The notes beneath the pieces were generated by a model that had not been told where the DNA came from, did no database searches, and saw only the letters and a program-made list of their open reading frames with translations. This document shows, piece by piece, positions 18,261-26,881 of a stretch of DNA of 61,507 nucleotides. The position numbers and the translations under genes are program-made. Numbering within the stretch: position 1 is the first letter of the stretch; every line of letters starts with the position of its first letter. The DNA lies in contig JAJYDV010000001.1 of NCBI GenBank assembly GCA_021777375.1, positions 75,347 through 136,853 on the forward strand, read 5' to 3'. The DNA is from a bacterium (lineage in GTDB: Bacteria > Patescibacteriota > Saccharimonadia > Saccharimonadales > UBA4665).

Positions 18261-18957
18261 GTTGATAGTTTAGAAGATAAACCATATTTTTGCGCTCTAC
18301 CACTACTTCCCATCCAGCCTTAGATGCATAGTCGAAAAGTTCTTGGGATGGATTAAAGGCAATCGCTCGTTCACTCATCTCTAGCATGTCGATGTCGGTG
18401 GCTGTATCACCGACAGCTATACTGCCCTTTAAAGTGGCGCCATGTTTCTTAATCAGGTTAGCTAATTGTCTCGGCTTGGCGCTGCGAAGCAGTAACTTAA
18501 CCTGCCCATTTAAATAACCGTTTTGTACACTATATATTGAGCCGGCATAATCATCGAAACTATAGTAGTTGGCTACCATGCTAACTAATTCTTCCGGCGA
18601 ACCGGAAAGAGCAAAAATTAGATAGTTCTGTTGGCGGAGTGAGGAAATTAAGTCGCGTGTGAACGTATATACCTGATCCTGATAGCGGCTAAAGACGTCG
18701 CTACAGGCTTTAGCAAAAATATCATAATGCATGCCAGGTATCGACTTACTAACGAGTTTAATCATTGCTGACTCGTAATCGGTAAACGAGTTCGTGGAGC
18801 GCCGGCTTTTCCAGTTTAGTCTCGCAGCTAATACTTTTTCGTAAGGCTTGGCTTCGATTGCCCCTAACTTAACTAATTTATCCGCTAAAGCATGATACAA
18901 CTGCCACCTTATTAACGTTCCATCGATATCGAAAACTGCAAAGGATCGCTGGGGCAT
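18208..18957 (-). CDS. HAD-superfamily phosphatase (SerB-like, class IB)
   Basis: Haloacid dehalogenase fold hydrolase with all motifs: motif I FDIDGTL near residues 8-14 (nucleophile and acid Asp), motif II ALSGSPEELV, and motif IV VGDTATDIDML. The cap is of the C1 type, like phosphoserine phosphatase and related HAD-IB hydrolases. The substrate cannot be named. The ATG at 18957 is chosen over an in-frame start 42 bp upstream because AAGGA precedes it by eight bases and it avoids a longer overlap with the exonuclease gene. The dehydratase-like gene overlaps its end. Confidence 0.85.
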   Translation of the reverse strand: MPQRSFAVFDIDGTLIRWQLYHALADKLVKLGAIEAKPYEKVLAARLNWKSRRSTNSFTDYESAMIKLVSKSIPGMHYDIFAKACSDVFSRYQDQVYTFTRDLISSLRQQNYLIFALSGSPEELVSMVANYYSFDDYAGSIYSVQNGYLNGQVKLLLRSAKPRQLANLIKKHGATLKGSIAVGDTATDIDMLEMSERAIAFNPSQELFDYASKAGWEVVVERKNMVYLLNYQHGEYKLASTDNRQTLIP

Positions 18958-18968
18958 AGATATTATCC

Positions 18969-19769
18969 TTATAGATCTAGAGTTAATGAAGTCGGACAAT
19001 GGTCGGAGCCGATTATTGAAGGGTGGATTTCAGCTCTTACCATCCTCGCTTTAAGTGAATCTGACACTAAGAAATAATCGATACGCCAACCGACGTTGCG
19101 GGTTCTGGCATTGGCAAAATGGCTCCACCAGGTATAAAATCCGTTTCCTGTATGGAACGCCCGGAAACTATCAATAAAGCCATTGTCCAAAAATGTTTGA
19201 AAGCCAGCACGCTCTTCATCGGTAAACCCCTTCTTGCCTTTATTGGCTTTAGGATTGGCCAGGTCATCGGCAGTGTGAGCGACATTTAAGTCGCCACAAG
19301 CTATAACCGGTTTAGTACTCTCAAGTTGTTTTAAGTAAGTTAGAAAGGCTGGATCCCAGTGCTTAAATCTTAATTCCAGGCGACTTAAGTCATCCTTGGC
19401 GTTGGGAGTGTAAACGTTAACTAAGTAGAACTTTGGATATTCGGCGGTGATTACCCTGCCCTCTAGATTCGGGTTACCATAGATGTCTCCATGAAGTTTA
19501 AAACGTTTAATAATATCCTCTGGAAAACCATAGCTGATGCTTAGTGGTGGATGAAGCGAGAATATTGCTACTCCGGAGTAGCCAGGTTTTTCGGCGGGAT
19601 ACCAATAGGCATGATAATCATTTGTTGGCAATTTCACCTGTTCCGGCTTTGCTTTAATCTCTTGTAGGCAGAAAATATCCGGACGATGTTTATCCATAAA
19701 CATATCCCAGGCACCTTTGTTCAGCACCGCTCGGATCCCATTTACATTCCACGAGTATAGCGACAGCAT
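18969..19769 (-). CDS. xthA: Exodeoxyribonuclease III (AP endonuclease)
   Basis: DNA repair enzyme that cuts at abasic sites and removes 3'-blocking groups. The EEP nuclease motifs are all present: SWNVNGIRA (N-terminal Asn), LQEIKAKPEQ (metal-binding Glu), NVYTPNA, GDLNVAHT, WRIDYFLVS and GSDHCP with the catalytic His near the end. The 266-residue length matches ExoA/XthA. It is first in a minus-strand run with the HAD phosphatase and the dehydratase-like gene and is divergent from pyrH, with only ~56 bp between the start codons. Confidence 0.95.
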   Translation of the reverse strand: MLSLYSWNVNGIRAVLNKGAWDMFMDKHRPDIFCLQEIKAKPEQVKLPTNDYHAYWYPAEKPGYSGVAIFSLHPPLSISYGFPEDIIKRFKLHGDIYGNPNLEGRVITAEYPKFYLVNVYTPNAKDDLSRLELRFKHWDPAFLTYLKQLESTKPVIACGDLNVAHTADDLANPKANKGKKGFTDEERAGFQTFLDNGFIDSFRAFHTGNGFYTWWSHFANARTRNVGWRIDYFLVSDSLKARMVRAEIHPSIIGSDHCPTSLTLDL

Positions 19770-19825
19770 TATTTAAGCTAGAGTATAGTCAGTGCTAGAC
19801 CAATTTGCTAGACTGGAGGCGAGTA

Positions 19826-20536
19826 ATGGCATACAAAAGAATACTGCTTAAGATTTCCGGAGAACAGTTAGCCGGTAAATTTGATGGCGGAATCGATGCT
19901 GAACTTGGAGCTTGGTTAGCTAATGAGATAAAGCAGGTTATTGACAAAGATATTCAAGTAGTGATTATGGTGGGAGGTGGTAATTTTGCCCGGGGCGCTC
20001 AGTTAGCCGGACATGGAATTAAGAGAGTTACAGCAGACCAGATTGGTATGTTAGGCACTATGATGAACGCGCTCGCTTTAAATGATATTTTTGAAGACCA
20101 GGGGTTACAGTCACGCTGCTTAAGTAATATTTTTGCCGATCAGGTTGCCGAACCGTTCATTCATCGTTTGGCTGAAAAGCATTTAGAAAGAGGACGCGTC
20201 GTGATTGTGGCCGGCGGTATTGGCCGACCATATCTGACTACTGATACGGCGGCGGTCAGCCTGGGTCTTGAACTGTCATGCGAGGTGGTGCTTAAAGCTA
20301 CTAAAGTAGATGGTGTTTTTGACTCTGATCCTGCTACTAATCCAAATGCAGTTAAGATGGATAGTTTGACTGGAGACGAGGCAGTTTCTAACCCGTTCAT
20401 TAAGGTTATGGACAAAGCAGCGCTTGGTCTTGCAACTGAACATCATTTGCCGATAATTGTATTCGATGCCTTAAAGGCTAATAACATTGTTAACGCTGCA
20501 ACTGGACAACCTGCCGGAACAATTATTAATTCTTAG
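19826..20536 (+). CDS. pyrH: UMP kinase
   Basis: Phosphorylates UMP to UDP with ATP, an essential step in pyrimidine nucleotide synthesis. The amino-acid-kinase fold motifs are KISGEQLAG at the N terminus, VMVGGGNFARG, and the phosphate-binding region with LGTMMNALAL; DSDPATNPNA matches the family. The ATG at 19826 is supported by GGAGG with a 6-base spacing (19815-19819), so the in-frame TTG 21 bp earlier is unlikely. The protein is 236 residues, normal for the hexameric bacterial enzyme. It overlaps the convergent YbjQ gene by 11 bp. Confidence 0.96.
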   Translation: MAYKRILLKISGEQLAGKFDGGIDAELGAWLANEIKQVIDKDIQVVIMVGGGNFARGAQLAGHGIKRVTADQIGMLGTMMNALALNDIFEDQGLQSRCLSNIFADQVAEPFIHRLAEKHLERGRVVIVAGGIGRPYLTTDTAAVSLGLELSCEVVLKATKVDGVFDSDPATNPNAVKMDSLTGDEAVSNPFIKVMDKAALGLATEHHLPIIVFDALKANNIVNAATGQPAGTIINS

Positions 20537-20882
20537 TTGAGTGTTTATTAAGCGGCTGAACTCTAACGGCCGTTCCGTAAGCTGCGACCTCATTCATGGT
20601 TTGGCCAATTTCGCTGGTGTCAAAACGCATCGCAATTATCGCGTTAGCACCCAAATCGGCGGCAACTTGCTTAAGCCGATCAACAGCCTGATTACGGCTG
20701 TCGGTTAACAGCTTGGTATATGCTCCAATCTCACCGCCAATTATTGACTTGAGCCCTGCCCCAACATTGCTTACGATATTTCGACTGCGGGTAAGTAAGC
20801 CAAATACTTCACCGAAAACCTCAACTACTTCATATCCCGGAATGTCGTTCATAGTTACCACTAACACTTTGTTACTATCCAT
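20526..20882 (-). CDS. YbjQ/UPF0145-family protein
   Basis: A 118-residue protein whose whole length matches the YbjQ family: PGYEVVEVFGEVFGLLTRS at the start, the Gly-rich centre LKSIIGGEIGAYTKLLTDSR, and DLGANAIIAMRFDTSEIG near the end, closing with a beta strand AAYGTAVRV. These proteins form a pentameric ring and are annotated as putative heavy-metal-binding, though a function is not established. It overlaps the 3' end of pyrH by 11 bp. There is no metal transporter next to it. Confidence 0.9.
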   Translation of the reverse strand: MDSNKVLVVTMNDIPGYEVVEVFGEVFGLLTRSRNIVSNVGAGLKSIIGGEIGAYTKLLTDSRNQAVDRLKQVAADLGANAIIAMRFDTSEIGQTMNEVAAYGTAVRVQPLNKHSTKN

Positions 20883-20993
20883 CTTTGCACTCCTTGTAAC
20901 TCATATTTGCTGGGCTTAATTATATACTTTGGGCAGCATTGTCCTCTAGAATCCCAAAACGGATAACTAATTTATTCAAGCGCAAGCGCTATA

Positions 20994-21023
20994 TTGGACA
21001 AAAAAAGATGTAAATAGTATAAT
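20994..21023 (+). promoter_or_regulatory. Predicted promoter upstream of unknown gene
   Basis: TTGGAC (20994-20999) and TATAAT (21018-21023) are separated by 18 bases, close to the housekeeping consensus. The unknown gene at 21047 starts 23 bases after the -10 box. Confidence 0.6.
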
Positions 21024-21046
21024 AAGTTTTATAAAGGCTAGAGATT

Positions 21047-21949
21047 ATGGAAGTTAATATTGACGGCACTATCTATCCAATCGATCCTGACGCTCAAACT
21101 GACGAGTGGCTGGTTGCTAGTGCTAACGAAATCGCCCAGACTGCTAGACGCCGCGGCATTGAGCTTTCGGCATATGGCGGAGAGCTGGTGTTGAGCGAAG
21201 CGGCTAAAGACCGGGAAACTCTTTCTGTTCGACCGATTAAGGAGCTGCTTTTAAGTCGTTTCGGAGTAACCGCTACCGGTTATAAATCGGTCATTGATAG
21301 TTTAAACAAGGATAGAGACCCTAGAGACCGAATTACTAAAGCTTCCAGAGAACGCTTAATATCTGAATTTGAAGGTTGGTTTACCGAGGATAAGGAGCAG
21401 TATATAGGCGAAGCCAAAAAGGCCGATCCATCACTTGATTTTACTCTTGTCGCCACTCCTAATCGCTTGGTGGATAGCGGAAGTTTAGTTAAAGCCGCCA
21501 AAGATTTCGGGGAAAACCAGCCATACGGGACTATAGTTTGGGAGGAGTTGGAGAGCCGCTATACAGCGGAGCAGGTGTCAGGCACTGACCCGGATAATGG
21601 GAAGGTCGCAATCTTTAGCCTTATTCCAAATAAGACTACTTTAAAGATCGATGGCACGGTAGAAGAACAGAGAGAAAAACTAGAAAAACTAAAGCTAGAG
21701 CATCCATTTCTAAAGATTCCTAGCTTGCTAGAAGCTATATCCTTCTGGCAGACGTTACGCGCCGGAGGTGCAAAATTTATTAACGATTCAAGTCACGAAC
21801 GCACCTACATTAGCCATTTTGATTTACCTAATCAAGTGATTGGCGAATGGGAGTATACAATTCAGTCATTTATCGATATTCAGGGAGGAGCGGTAATCTA
21901 TACCGCAAGTACCAATTACGGCCATTTAGCGCGTATTGCCGTTGGTTAA
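21047..21949 (+). CDS. Hypothetical protein
   Basis: A 300-residue soluble, acidic protein I do not recognise. It has no signal peptide or membrane segment. The first ~45 residues look like a small alpha-beta element (MEVNIDGTIYPIDPDA, TARRRGIELSAYGG), a charged helical region with many Asp-Arg pairs follows (KDRDPRDRITKASRERL), and the C-terminal third is hydrophobic and beta-rich with several aromatic residues. A good promoter lies directly upstream, so the gene is expected to be expressed on its own. Codon use is like its neighbours. Confidence 0.75.
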   Translation: MEVNIDGTIYPIDPDAQTDEWLVASANEIAQTARRRGIELSAYGGELVLSEAAKDRETLSVRPIKELLLSRFGVTATGYKSVIDSLNKDRDPRDRITKASRERLISEFEGWFTEDKEQYIGEAKKADPSLDFTLVATPNRLVDSGSLVKAAKDFGENQPYGTIVWEELESRYTAEQVSGTDPDNGKVAIFSLIPNKTTLKIDGTVEEQREKLEKLKLEHPFLKIPSLLEAISFWQTLRAGGAKFINDSSHERTYISHFDLPNQVIGEWEYTIQSFIDIQGGAVIYTASTNYGHLARIAVG

Positions 21950-22003
21950 TACGCTTCAGCATTATGTCCTGTAGTTTAAGTTAACTGCCAGAAAGATTTA
22001 AAT

Positions 22004-22093
22004 TGGCGGAGGGAGAGGGATTCGAACCCTCGAGAGCCGTGAGGCCCAACACGCTTTCCAAGCGTGCGCCATAGACCACTAGGCGACCCCTCC
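22004..22093 (-). tRNA. tRNA-Ser (anticodon GGA)
   Basis: On the minus strand the acceptor arm GGAGGGG pairs with TCCCTCC (last pair G-U). The anticodon stem CACGC/GCGTG encloses TTGGAAA, giving GGA for TCC/TCT codons. A long variable arm confirms class II, and the T arm is CGAGGG-TTCGAAT-CCCTC. Discriminator G and CCA (22006-22004) are encoded. A TATAAT box lies 14 bases upstream of the 5' end (22112-22107). Confidence 0.95.
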
Positions 22094-22137
22094 ATCCGCA
22101 CAGTCTATTATACATAATCTGTTAGCACTAAATTACT

Positions 22138-22151
22138 ACAATATATATTGT
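22138..22151. promoter_or_regulatory. 14-bp perfect palindrome between tRNA-Ser and ABC operon
   Basis: ACAATATATATTGT is a perfect 7+7 inverted repeat, placed 37-50 bases before the start of the ABC transporter operon and upstream of divergent tRNA-Ser. It could be an operator, but short AT-rich palindromes occur by chance. Confidence 0.3.
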
Positions 22152-22187
22152 TAAAATGCAAACTATCCAAGTAGAATTAAGGTGCAT

Positions 22188-23051
22188 ATGTCATTAATTA
22201 AACTTGAAGAAGTGTCTAAGCTTTATGGTTTCGGGGACGCCACGACACTGGCCCTTGATGAAGTTAGTATCTCTATTGATAAGGGAGAATTCGTTGCCGT
22301 CATGGGGCCGAGCGGTTGCGGCAAAAGTACCCTATTAAACATTATGGGTTTACTGGATCGACCAACTCACGGCACCTACAAGTTGCAAAACCGTGTAGTC
22401 GAACGCCTTGGGCATAACCGGGCAGCCAAACTAAGACGTGACACCATCGGTTTTATCTTCCAGTCATATAACATGCTACCGAGGCAAACCGTTTTAGACA
22501 ATGTGGCTTTGCCACTTGTATATAAAGGTATCGGCTTAACTAAGCGTCTAAAACTGGCTTCCTCAATGCTCGAGCGAGTTGGCATGCAAAACCGTGAGTA
22601 CTTCTACCCTACACAGCTAAGTGGCGGTCAAATTCAATGTGCAGCTATTGCTAGAGCACTGGTTAATGAGCCATCGATTATTATTGCCGATGAACCAACT
22701 GGTAATCTTGACAGTGCCGGCAGTCGTTTAGTGATGGAACTATTAAGCGAGATTCACTTGATGGGAAATACGATTATCTTTGTGACCCATAACCCGGATT
22801 TGACAAGATATGCGACCAGAGTAGTCTACATGCGTGACGGAAGGATTATTCAGGATGAAAGTACTAACCTTGGTGAGATTGCGGAGACTGCTAAGAAACG
22901 CCTCTACAAAGTACGTACTAAATCGGTAGAGGATGATCTGGCTGGCGTTTCCCTGCTGATGAAGACGATACCAGACAAAACTGAAGCTGCATTATCTAGA
23001 AGAAATAAATCAAAGAGACGCGATAGTAAAAAAACCGGAGGCCGGTCTTGA
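22188..23051 (+). CDS. MacB/LolD-type ABC transporter ATP-binding protein
   Basis: ATPase subunit of a MacB/LolCDE-type ABC system. Walker A GPSGCGKST near residues 43-51, Q loop FQSYNMLP, signature LSGGQ followed by IQC in place of the common QQR, Walker B IIIADEP with TGNLDS, and the H loop THNPD. The last ~60 residues are a Lys/Arg-rich tail absent from standard LolD. The ATG at 22188 is preferred because AAGG precedes it; an in-frame GTG lies 6 bp upstream. The stop overlaps the start of the permease gene by 4 bp, so the two are translationally coupled. Confidence 0.93.
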   Translation: MSLIKLEEVSKLYGFGDATTLALDEVSISIDKGEFVAVMGPSGCGKSTLLNIMGLLDRPTHGTYKLQNRVVERLGHNRAAKLRRDTIGFIFQSYNMLPRQTVLDNVALPLVYKGIGLTKRLKLASSMLERVGMQNREYFYPTQLSGGQIQCAAIARALVNEPSIIIADEPTGNLDSAGSRLVMELLSEIHLMGNTIIFVTHNPDLTRYATRVVYMRDGRIIQDESTNLGEIAETAKKRLYKVRTKSVEDDLAGVSLLMKTIPDKTEAALSRRNKSKRRDSKKTGGRS

Positions 23052-24259
23052 GTTGGCGCAACGGACATATTCACACGGCAATCGCAACGGTCCGCTCTAA
23101 CCGCTGGTTAAGTTTTCTAACGATGCTTGGCGTGATTGTTGGCGTTGCAAGTGTGATTGTTATTGTTGGAATTAGTGAAGGCGTTAAAAATGAAATCACT
23201 AGCCAGGTCAACAGTTTCTCAAAGAATGTAATTACGGTTCAATCTAAGGTGGATAATTTAAGTAGTTTTGGAGTTGCACAAAGCCCGGCAGTTTCGACAC
23301 TGACTAATCAAGACATCTCCTCTTTGAATAAATTGCATAATGTTACGGCCGTCGTGCCTTTAGTTATTCTGTCGGGTCTTGCACAGGGAGATAAGACGTA
23401 TCATGGAGGCATTATAATCGCCACAACACAGGATTTGCCGAAGGTGCTTAATCAGTCTTTGGCTTTTGGCTCGTTTTTCGATACTAATGAAACTAGCTCA
23501 GATGTTGCCGTTTTAGGATATAACGCCGTGGCCGGTCTGTTTAATGAGAAAATCCCGCTTGGTTATAGTTTTATTTGGCGCGGGCAGGCCTTTATTGTTG
23601 ACGGTGTGTTAAACGAATTTAAGACGACTCCGTTTTCTAACAATACCTTGTTTAATAACACCATTTTTATTCCAACCGGTGCGCTTCAGCAACTGTCTTT
23701 AATGAATAATGCATCGATATTCCAGATTTTAATCGGAGTAAATAAATCCAAGAATTTACCTGCAGTTGATAAGCAGATTACCGCAATTCTACTGCGCAAT
23801 CATGGTGGACAGAAAAATTTCTCCGTTTTACTTCCTAGCCAGGTCTCTCAAAGTAACACCAGTATATTAAACCTTTTAGCTACCTTAAGCATCGGCATTG
23901 CTGCTATCTCTCTATTTGTTGGCGGTGTCGGAATCATGAATGTTATGCTGATGTCAGTTACTGAGCGAATGCATGAAATAGGTATTCGTAAGGCAGTGGG
24001 TGCTACCAACCGTCAAATAATGTCACAGTTTTTAGTAGAGGCGGTTACCATAAGTGTAGTCGGCGGGATTATCGGAATTGTGCTTGCAATGCTAACCGAT
24101 CTTGCACTAAGAGCAACTACTAACTTGACTCCTAGCTTGAACTGGCGCGTAATTGCTGTCGGTGCGTTAGTCTCAATGCTGATCGGCATTATCTTTGGCT
24201 CAATTCCGGCGGTTCGAGCAGCTAAAAAAGAACCAATTGAAGCTTTGCGTAACGAGTAA
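23048..24259 (+). CDS. MacB/FtsX-type ABC transporter permease
   Basis: A 403-residue permease of the FtsX/MacB class. One N-terminal transmembrane helix (about 19-40, LSFLTMLGVIVGVASVIVIVG) is followed by a ~230-residue extracytoplasmic domain (MacB periplasmic-core-like) and three transmembrane helices from about 275 to 395, with the typical sequence GVGIMNVMLMSVTERMHEIGIRKAVGA. It starts with TTG in a TTGA overlap with the ATPase stop. Such systems export peptides or act in mechanotransmission at the surface. The substrate is unknown. Confidence 0.93.
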   Translation: MSWRNGHIHTAIATVRSNRWLSFLTMLGVIVGVASVIVIVGISEGVKNEITSQVNSFSKNVITVQSKVDNLSSFGVAQSPAVSTLTNQDISSLNKLHNVTAVVPLVILSGLAQGDKTYHGGIIIATTQDLPKVLNQSLAFGSFFDTNETSSDVAVLGYNAVAGLFNEKIPLGYSFIWRGQAFIVDGVLNEFKTTPFSNNTLFNNTIFIPTGALQQLSLMNNASIFQILIGVNKSKNLPAVDKQITAILLRNHGGQKNFSVLLPSQVSQSNTSILNLLATLSIGIAAISLFVGGVGIMNVMLMSVTERMHEIGIRKAVGATNRQIMSQFLVEAVTISVVGGIIGIVLAMLTDLALRATTNLTPSLNWRVIAVGALVSMLIGIIFGSIPAVRAAKKEPIEALRNE

Positions 24260-24263
24260 AGAG

Positions 24264-25430
24264 CTATTCTGCGCAGCTACCATCTCCTACTGGGCGACTG
24301 CCAGCCGGAGTATTTTGAATTATGTTTACCAGAGGTGTCGAAACCAATGCGTAGCCAACCGAGTTGTATTGGGTTGACTGAGCAAATACTACCCCAATTA
24401 CTTCGCCGGAGGGGCTGATAAGGGGTCCACCGGAATTTCCTGGAATAATGTTGGCCGCCACTTCATAAATATTACGGATCGTTGCTCCTTGATTGTAGAT
24501 ATTACTGCCAGTAGCCGTAAACTCATCAAGTACTTCGGCTGGGTCAAACGTAAAACTGCCACCACCGGGATAGCCGAGTACGGCTGCTGGAGTAGAGCTG
24601 GCAACCGTTCCCGACTTGACATTAAGAGGCTGTCCGGCCAGATTACTGACTTGCAAAAGTGCAAAGTCTAAATTGGGATTAAAGTAAATAACCTTTGCTA
24701 AGTGGTTACCATTACGATCTTCAACGGTAGGTCGGTTAATGCCGGCAACTACGTGCGCATTAGTAGCGACGACATTTGGTCCGACTACGAAACCGGAACC
24801 TTCAACTATGCCACCGCACCCGTTACCAACAAGTTTTACAACTGATGTCTGGTCGCGGTTTAAAGCAGTTGCAAATTCGCTGGACGGAGGAAGGTTAACC
24901 GACCCGGGCGGGGATGGCTCATTACCGTTGAATACCCGAGGAAAACCATTCGGATCAACCAAGTGACTAATATCGGCAATGATATTTGGAGCTGGCGGTA
25001 AATGACGGTCCAGAGCCGCTACAATACGTGATGAACGTAGTTCAGTTTGAAATGACAAGTATGGCAGACTACGTAACACAGCCGCGCCTAGCCATACACC
25101 AAATAGGACCGAGATAACGGATATTACCGAGCCTAGTAAATTATCGTAACGAGTCAGTTTATTTAGTATTATTTTGCCGCGTAAAAAGATGCCGATGTAC
25201 TCACCTAGAACAAGCATTAAAAAAGCAAAACCAAGAGTTGTTGCGATAGTTACCATTGAACGGCTAAGTTGAGTATGAGCCAGTTTAACTGTTTGAGGTT
25301 CAAGTAGGGCACCAAGAAGCAGACCGCCAAGAAAGCCAATTGTCGAAAACGCTTGCTGAACGAAACCAATCTCCCTGCCTCTTATTACAGCACTGATCAG
25401 CAGCACGATAATAATAATATCGATAATCAT
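24264..25430 (-). CDS. MarP-like membrane serine protease (CvpA + trypsin fold)
   Basis: Residues 1-125 carry four transmembrane helices of the CvpA type and the rest is an extracytoplasmic trypsin-fold protease. The catalytic triad is visible as His226 (TNAHVVAG), Asp255 (NLDFALL) and Ser333 (GNSGGPL). Cys205 and a Cys three residues from the end (GDGSC) match the disulfide pair of mycobacterial MarP, a protease for acid and oxidative stress. It begins 4 bp after the zwf stop and is the last gene of the pgl-gnd-zwf run. A paralogue is at 50304-51479. Confidence 0.92.
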   Translation of the reverse strand: MIIDIIIIVLLISAVIRGREIGFVQQAFSTIGFLGGLLLGALLEPQTVKLAHTQLSRSMVTIATTLGFAFLMLVLGEYIGIFLRGKIILNKLTRYDNLLGSVISVISVLFGVWLGAAVLRSLPYLSFQTELRSSRIVAALDRHLPPAPNIIADISHLVDPNGFPRVFNGNEPSPPGSVNLPPSSEFATALNRDQTSVVKLVGNGCGGIVEGSGFVVGPNVVATNAHVVAGINRPTVEDRNGNHLAKVIYFNPNLDFALLQVSNLAGQPLNVKSGTVASSTPAAVLGYPGGGSFTFDPAEVLDEFTATGSNIYNQGATIRNIYEVAANIIPGNSGGPLISPSGEVIGVVFAQSTQYNSVGYALVSTPLVNIIQNTPAGSRPVGDGSCAE

Positions 25431-25434
25431 CTGC

Positions 25435-26880
25435 TTATTTTATGCCAGTATTTAGTCTGGATAAAAAAGTATTTGGCATGCGGTTGACATCCGGTCCGGT
25501 ACTACCGTTTTTGTAAATCTCTAAATCGTTACTATTGTTTTCCCAGTACTCAATAACCGGTTGTAGCAAATGCCAAGAGGCCATAACTTCTTCTTTGGTG
25601 GCAAATAACAAATGATCGCCGCGAATTGCGTCTACTAATACGCGCTCGTAAGCATCATGATTGCTGCTATCTGCAAAATCTTGTTCATAGCGGAAAGTCA
25701 TTTTTACCTTTCGCAGATCCCTTTTAAACCCAGGCTGCTCAATCAATAAATCAATATCCACCCCCTCGTTCGGCTGAATTCGGAAGCTGAAAACATTCGG
25801 GTTTTCTGCGCCAAAGTAAACTTTAATAATGGTCACCTTTTCATCCAGTGATTTTCCAGTCGTTAGTTGGAATAAGGCCCCTTTCCAATTAGGGTCAAGC
25901 GAACGCAAGACAATTGAAGCAAAAGTCTCGACACTAGAATGTGGATTATTCACTTCCTTGCGATAGGTTTGGTATTGTCCACGTCGAGCTTGGTTTTTAA
26001 TTCCTGCTTCTCTGCTCGGGGGGACTAGACTAGACATAAAGGCTAGTTTAGAAGCATGAACTTCCTTGGAGGTTAGGTTGCCAGGCATATCCATGGCTGT
26101 AAGTGAAAGCAGCTGAAGCAGATGGCTTTGAACTAGATCACGCAATGCCCCGACCTGCTCATAAAAGTTTACTCGGTTCTGAATCCCAATCTTCTCTTTA
26201 GCGATGACGTGGATAGCACTTATGTGACGTCCATCCCATTGGCTTGCGAAAAGTGAGTTATGGCTGCGAAACTTAAGAATATTCTGAGCAGTTTCTTTGG
26301 CTAGGTAATGGTCGATTCTAAATATTTGGTTCTCTCTGAATACCTTGTTTGTATTAGCGATTAGTTCTTCGGCGCTTGTAACATCAAAGCCAAATGGTTT
26401 TTCGACTAACAGACGTATCTTTGCCGGATTATTATCGTTGTGTAGGCAGCTGCGGTTTAACCCACTTTTGCCAAGTCTTTCGATAAGTTGGTCATATATC
26501 TGAGGCGGAATTGATAGGTAAAACAAACGATCCAAACAAAGGCCGGATTGTTGCTCAATTTTATTCAGGTAGTCTTTTAAACGGATATAGTCCGAGTCTA
26601 CCAATGGATCAAATCTGAACATGCTCAGCATATTGTTAAGGCGGGAAAGAATTGTTGGGTCACAGACATTACCTTCTTCCTTAATACATAAATCCACAGT
26701 GTTTAAAACATTTTGTATTGTCGTCTCTTTACGGCTAATACCAATAATCTTAGTACCTTCGGGAATTAGGTTATCCTTCGTTAAGTGGTACAAAGCCGGT
26801 AGTACCTTGCGCTTAGCTAGGTCTCCGGTGATTCCAAATATTACTAAAATACTGGGGGCAAGCTTTGGAGTCTGAGACAT
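25435..26880 (-). CDS. zwf: Glucose-6-phosphate 1-dehydrogenase
   Basis: First enzyme of the oxidative pentose phosphate pathway: oxidises glucose-6-phosphate to 6-phosphogluconolactone with NADP+. The dinucleotide motif FGITGDLAKRK is near residues 14-24, and the substrate-binding and catalytic signature RIDHYLAKE with its His is near 195. EKPFGFD is also conserved. The 481-residue length is typical. It starts 1 bp after the gnd stop codon and is followed by the MarP-like protease, so all four genes from pgl are likely one transcript. Confidence 0.96.
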   Translation of the reverse strand: MSQTPKLAPSILVIFGITGDLAKRKVLPALYHLTKDNLIPEGTKIIGISRKETTIQNVLNTVDLCIKEEGNVCDPTILSRLNNMLSMFRFDPLVDSDYIRLKDYLNKIEQQSGLCLDRLFYLSIPPQIYDQLIERLGKSGLNRSCLHNDNNPAKIRLLVEKPFGFDVTSAEELIANTNKVFRENQIFRIDHYLAKETAQNILKFRSHNSLFASQWDGRHISAIHVIAKEKIGIQNRVNFYEQVGALRDLVQSHLLQLLSLTAMDMPGNLTSKEVHASKLAFMSSLVPPSREAGIKNQARRGQYQTYRKEVNNPHSSVETFASIVLRSLDPNWKGALFQLTTGKSLDEKVTIIKVYFGAENPNVFSFRIQPNEGVDIDLLIEQPGFKRDLRKVKMTFRYEQDFADSSNHDAYERVLVDAIRGDHLLFATKEEVMASWHLLQPVIEYWENNSNDLEIYKNGSTGPDVNRMPNTFLSRLNTGIK

Positions 26881-26881
26881 C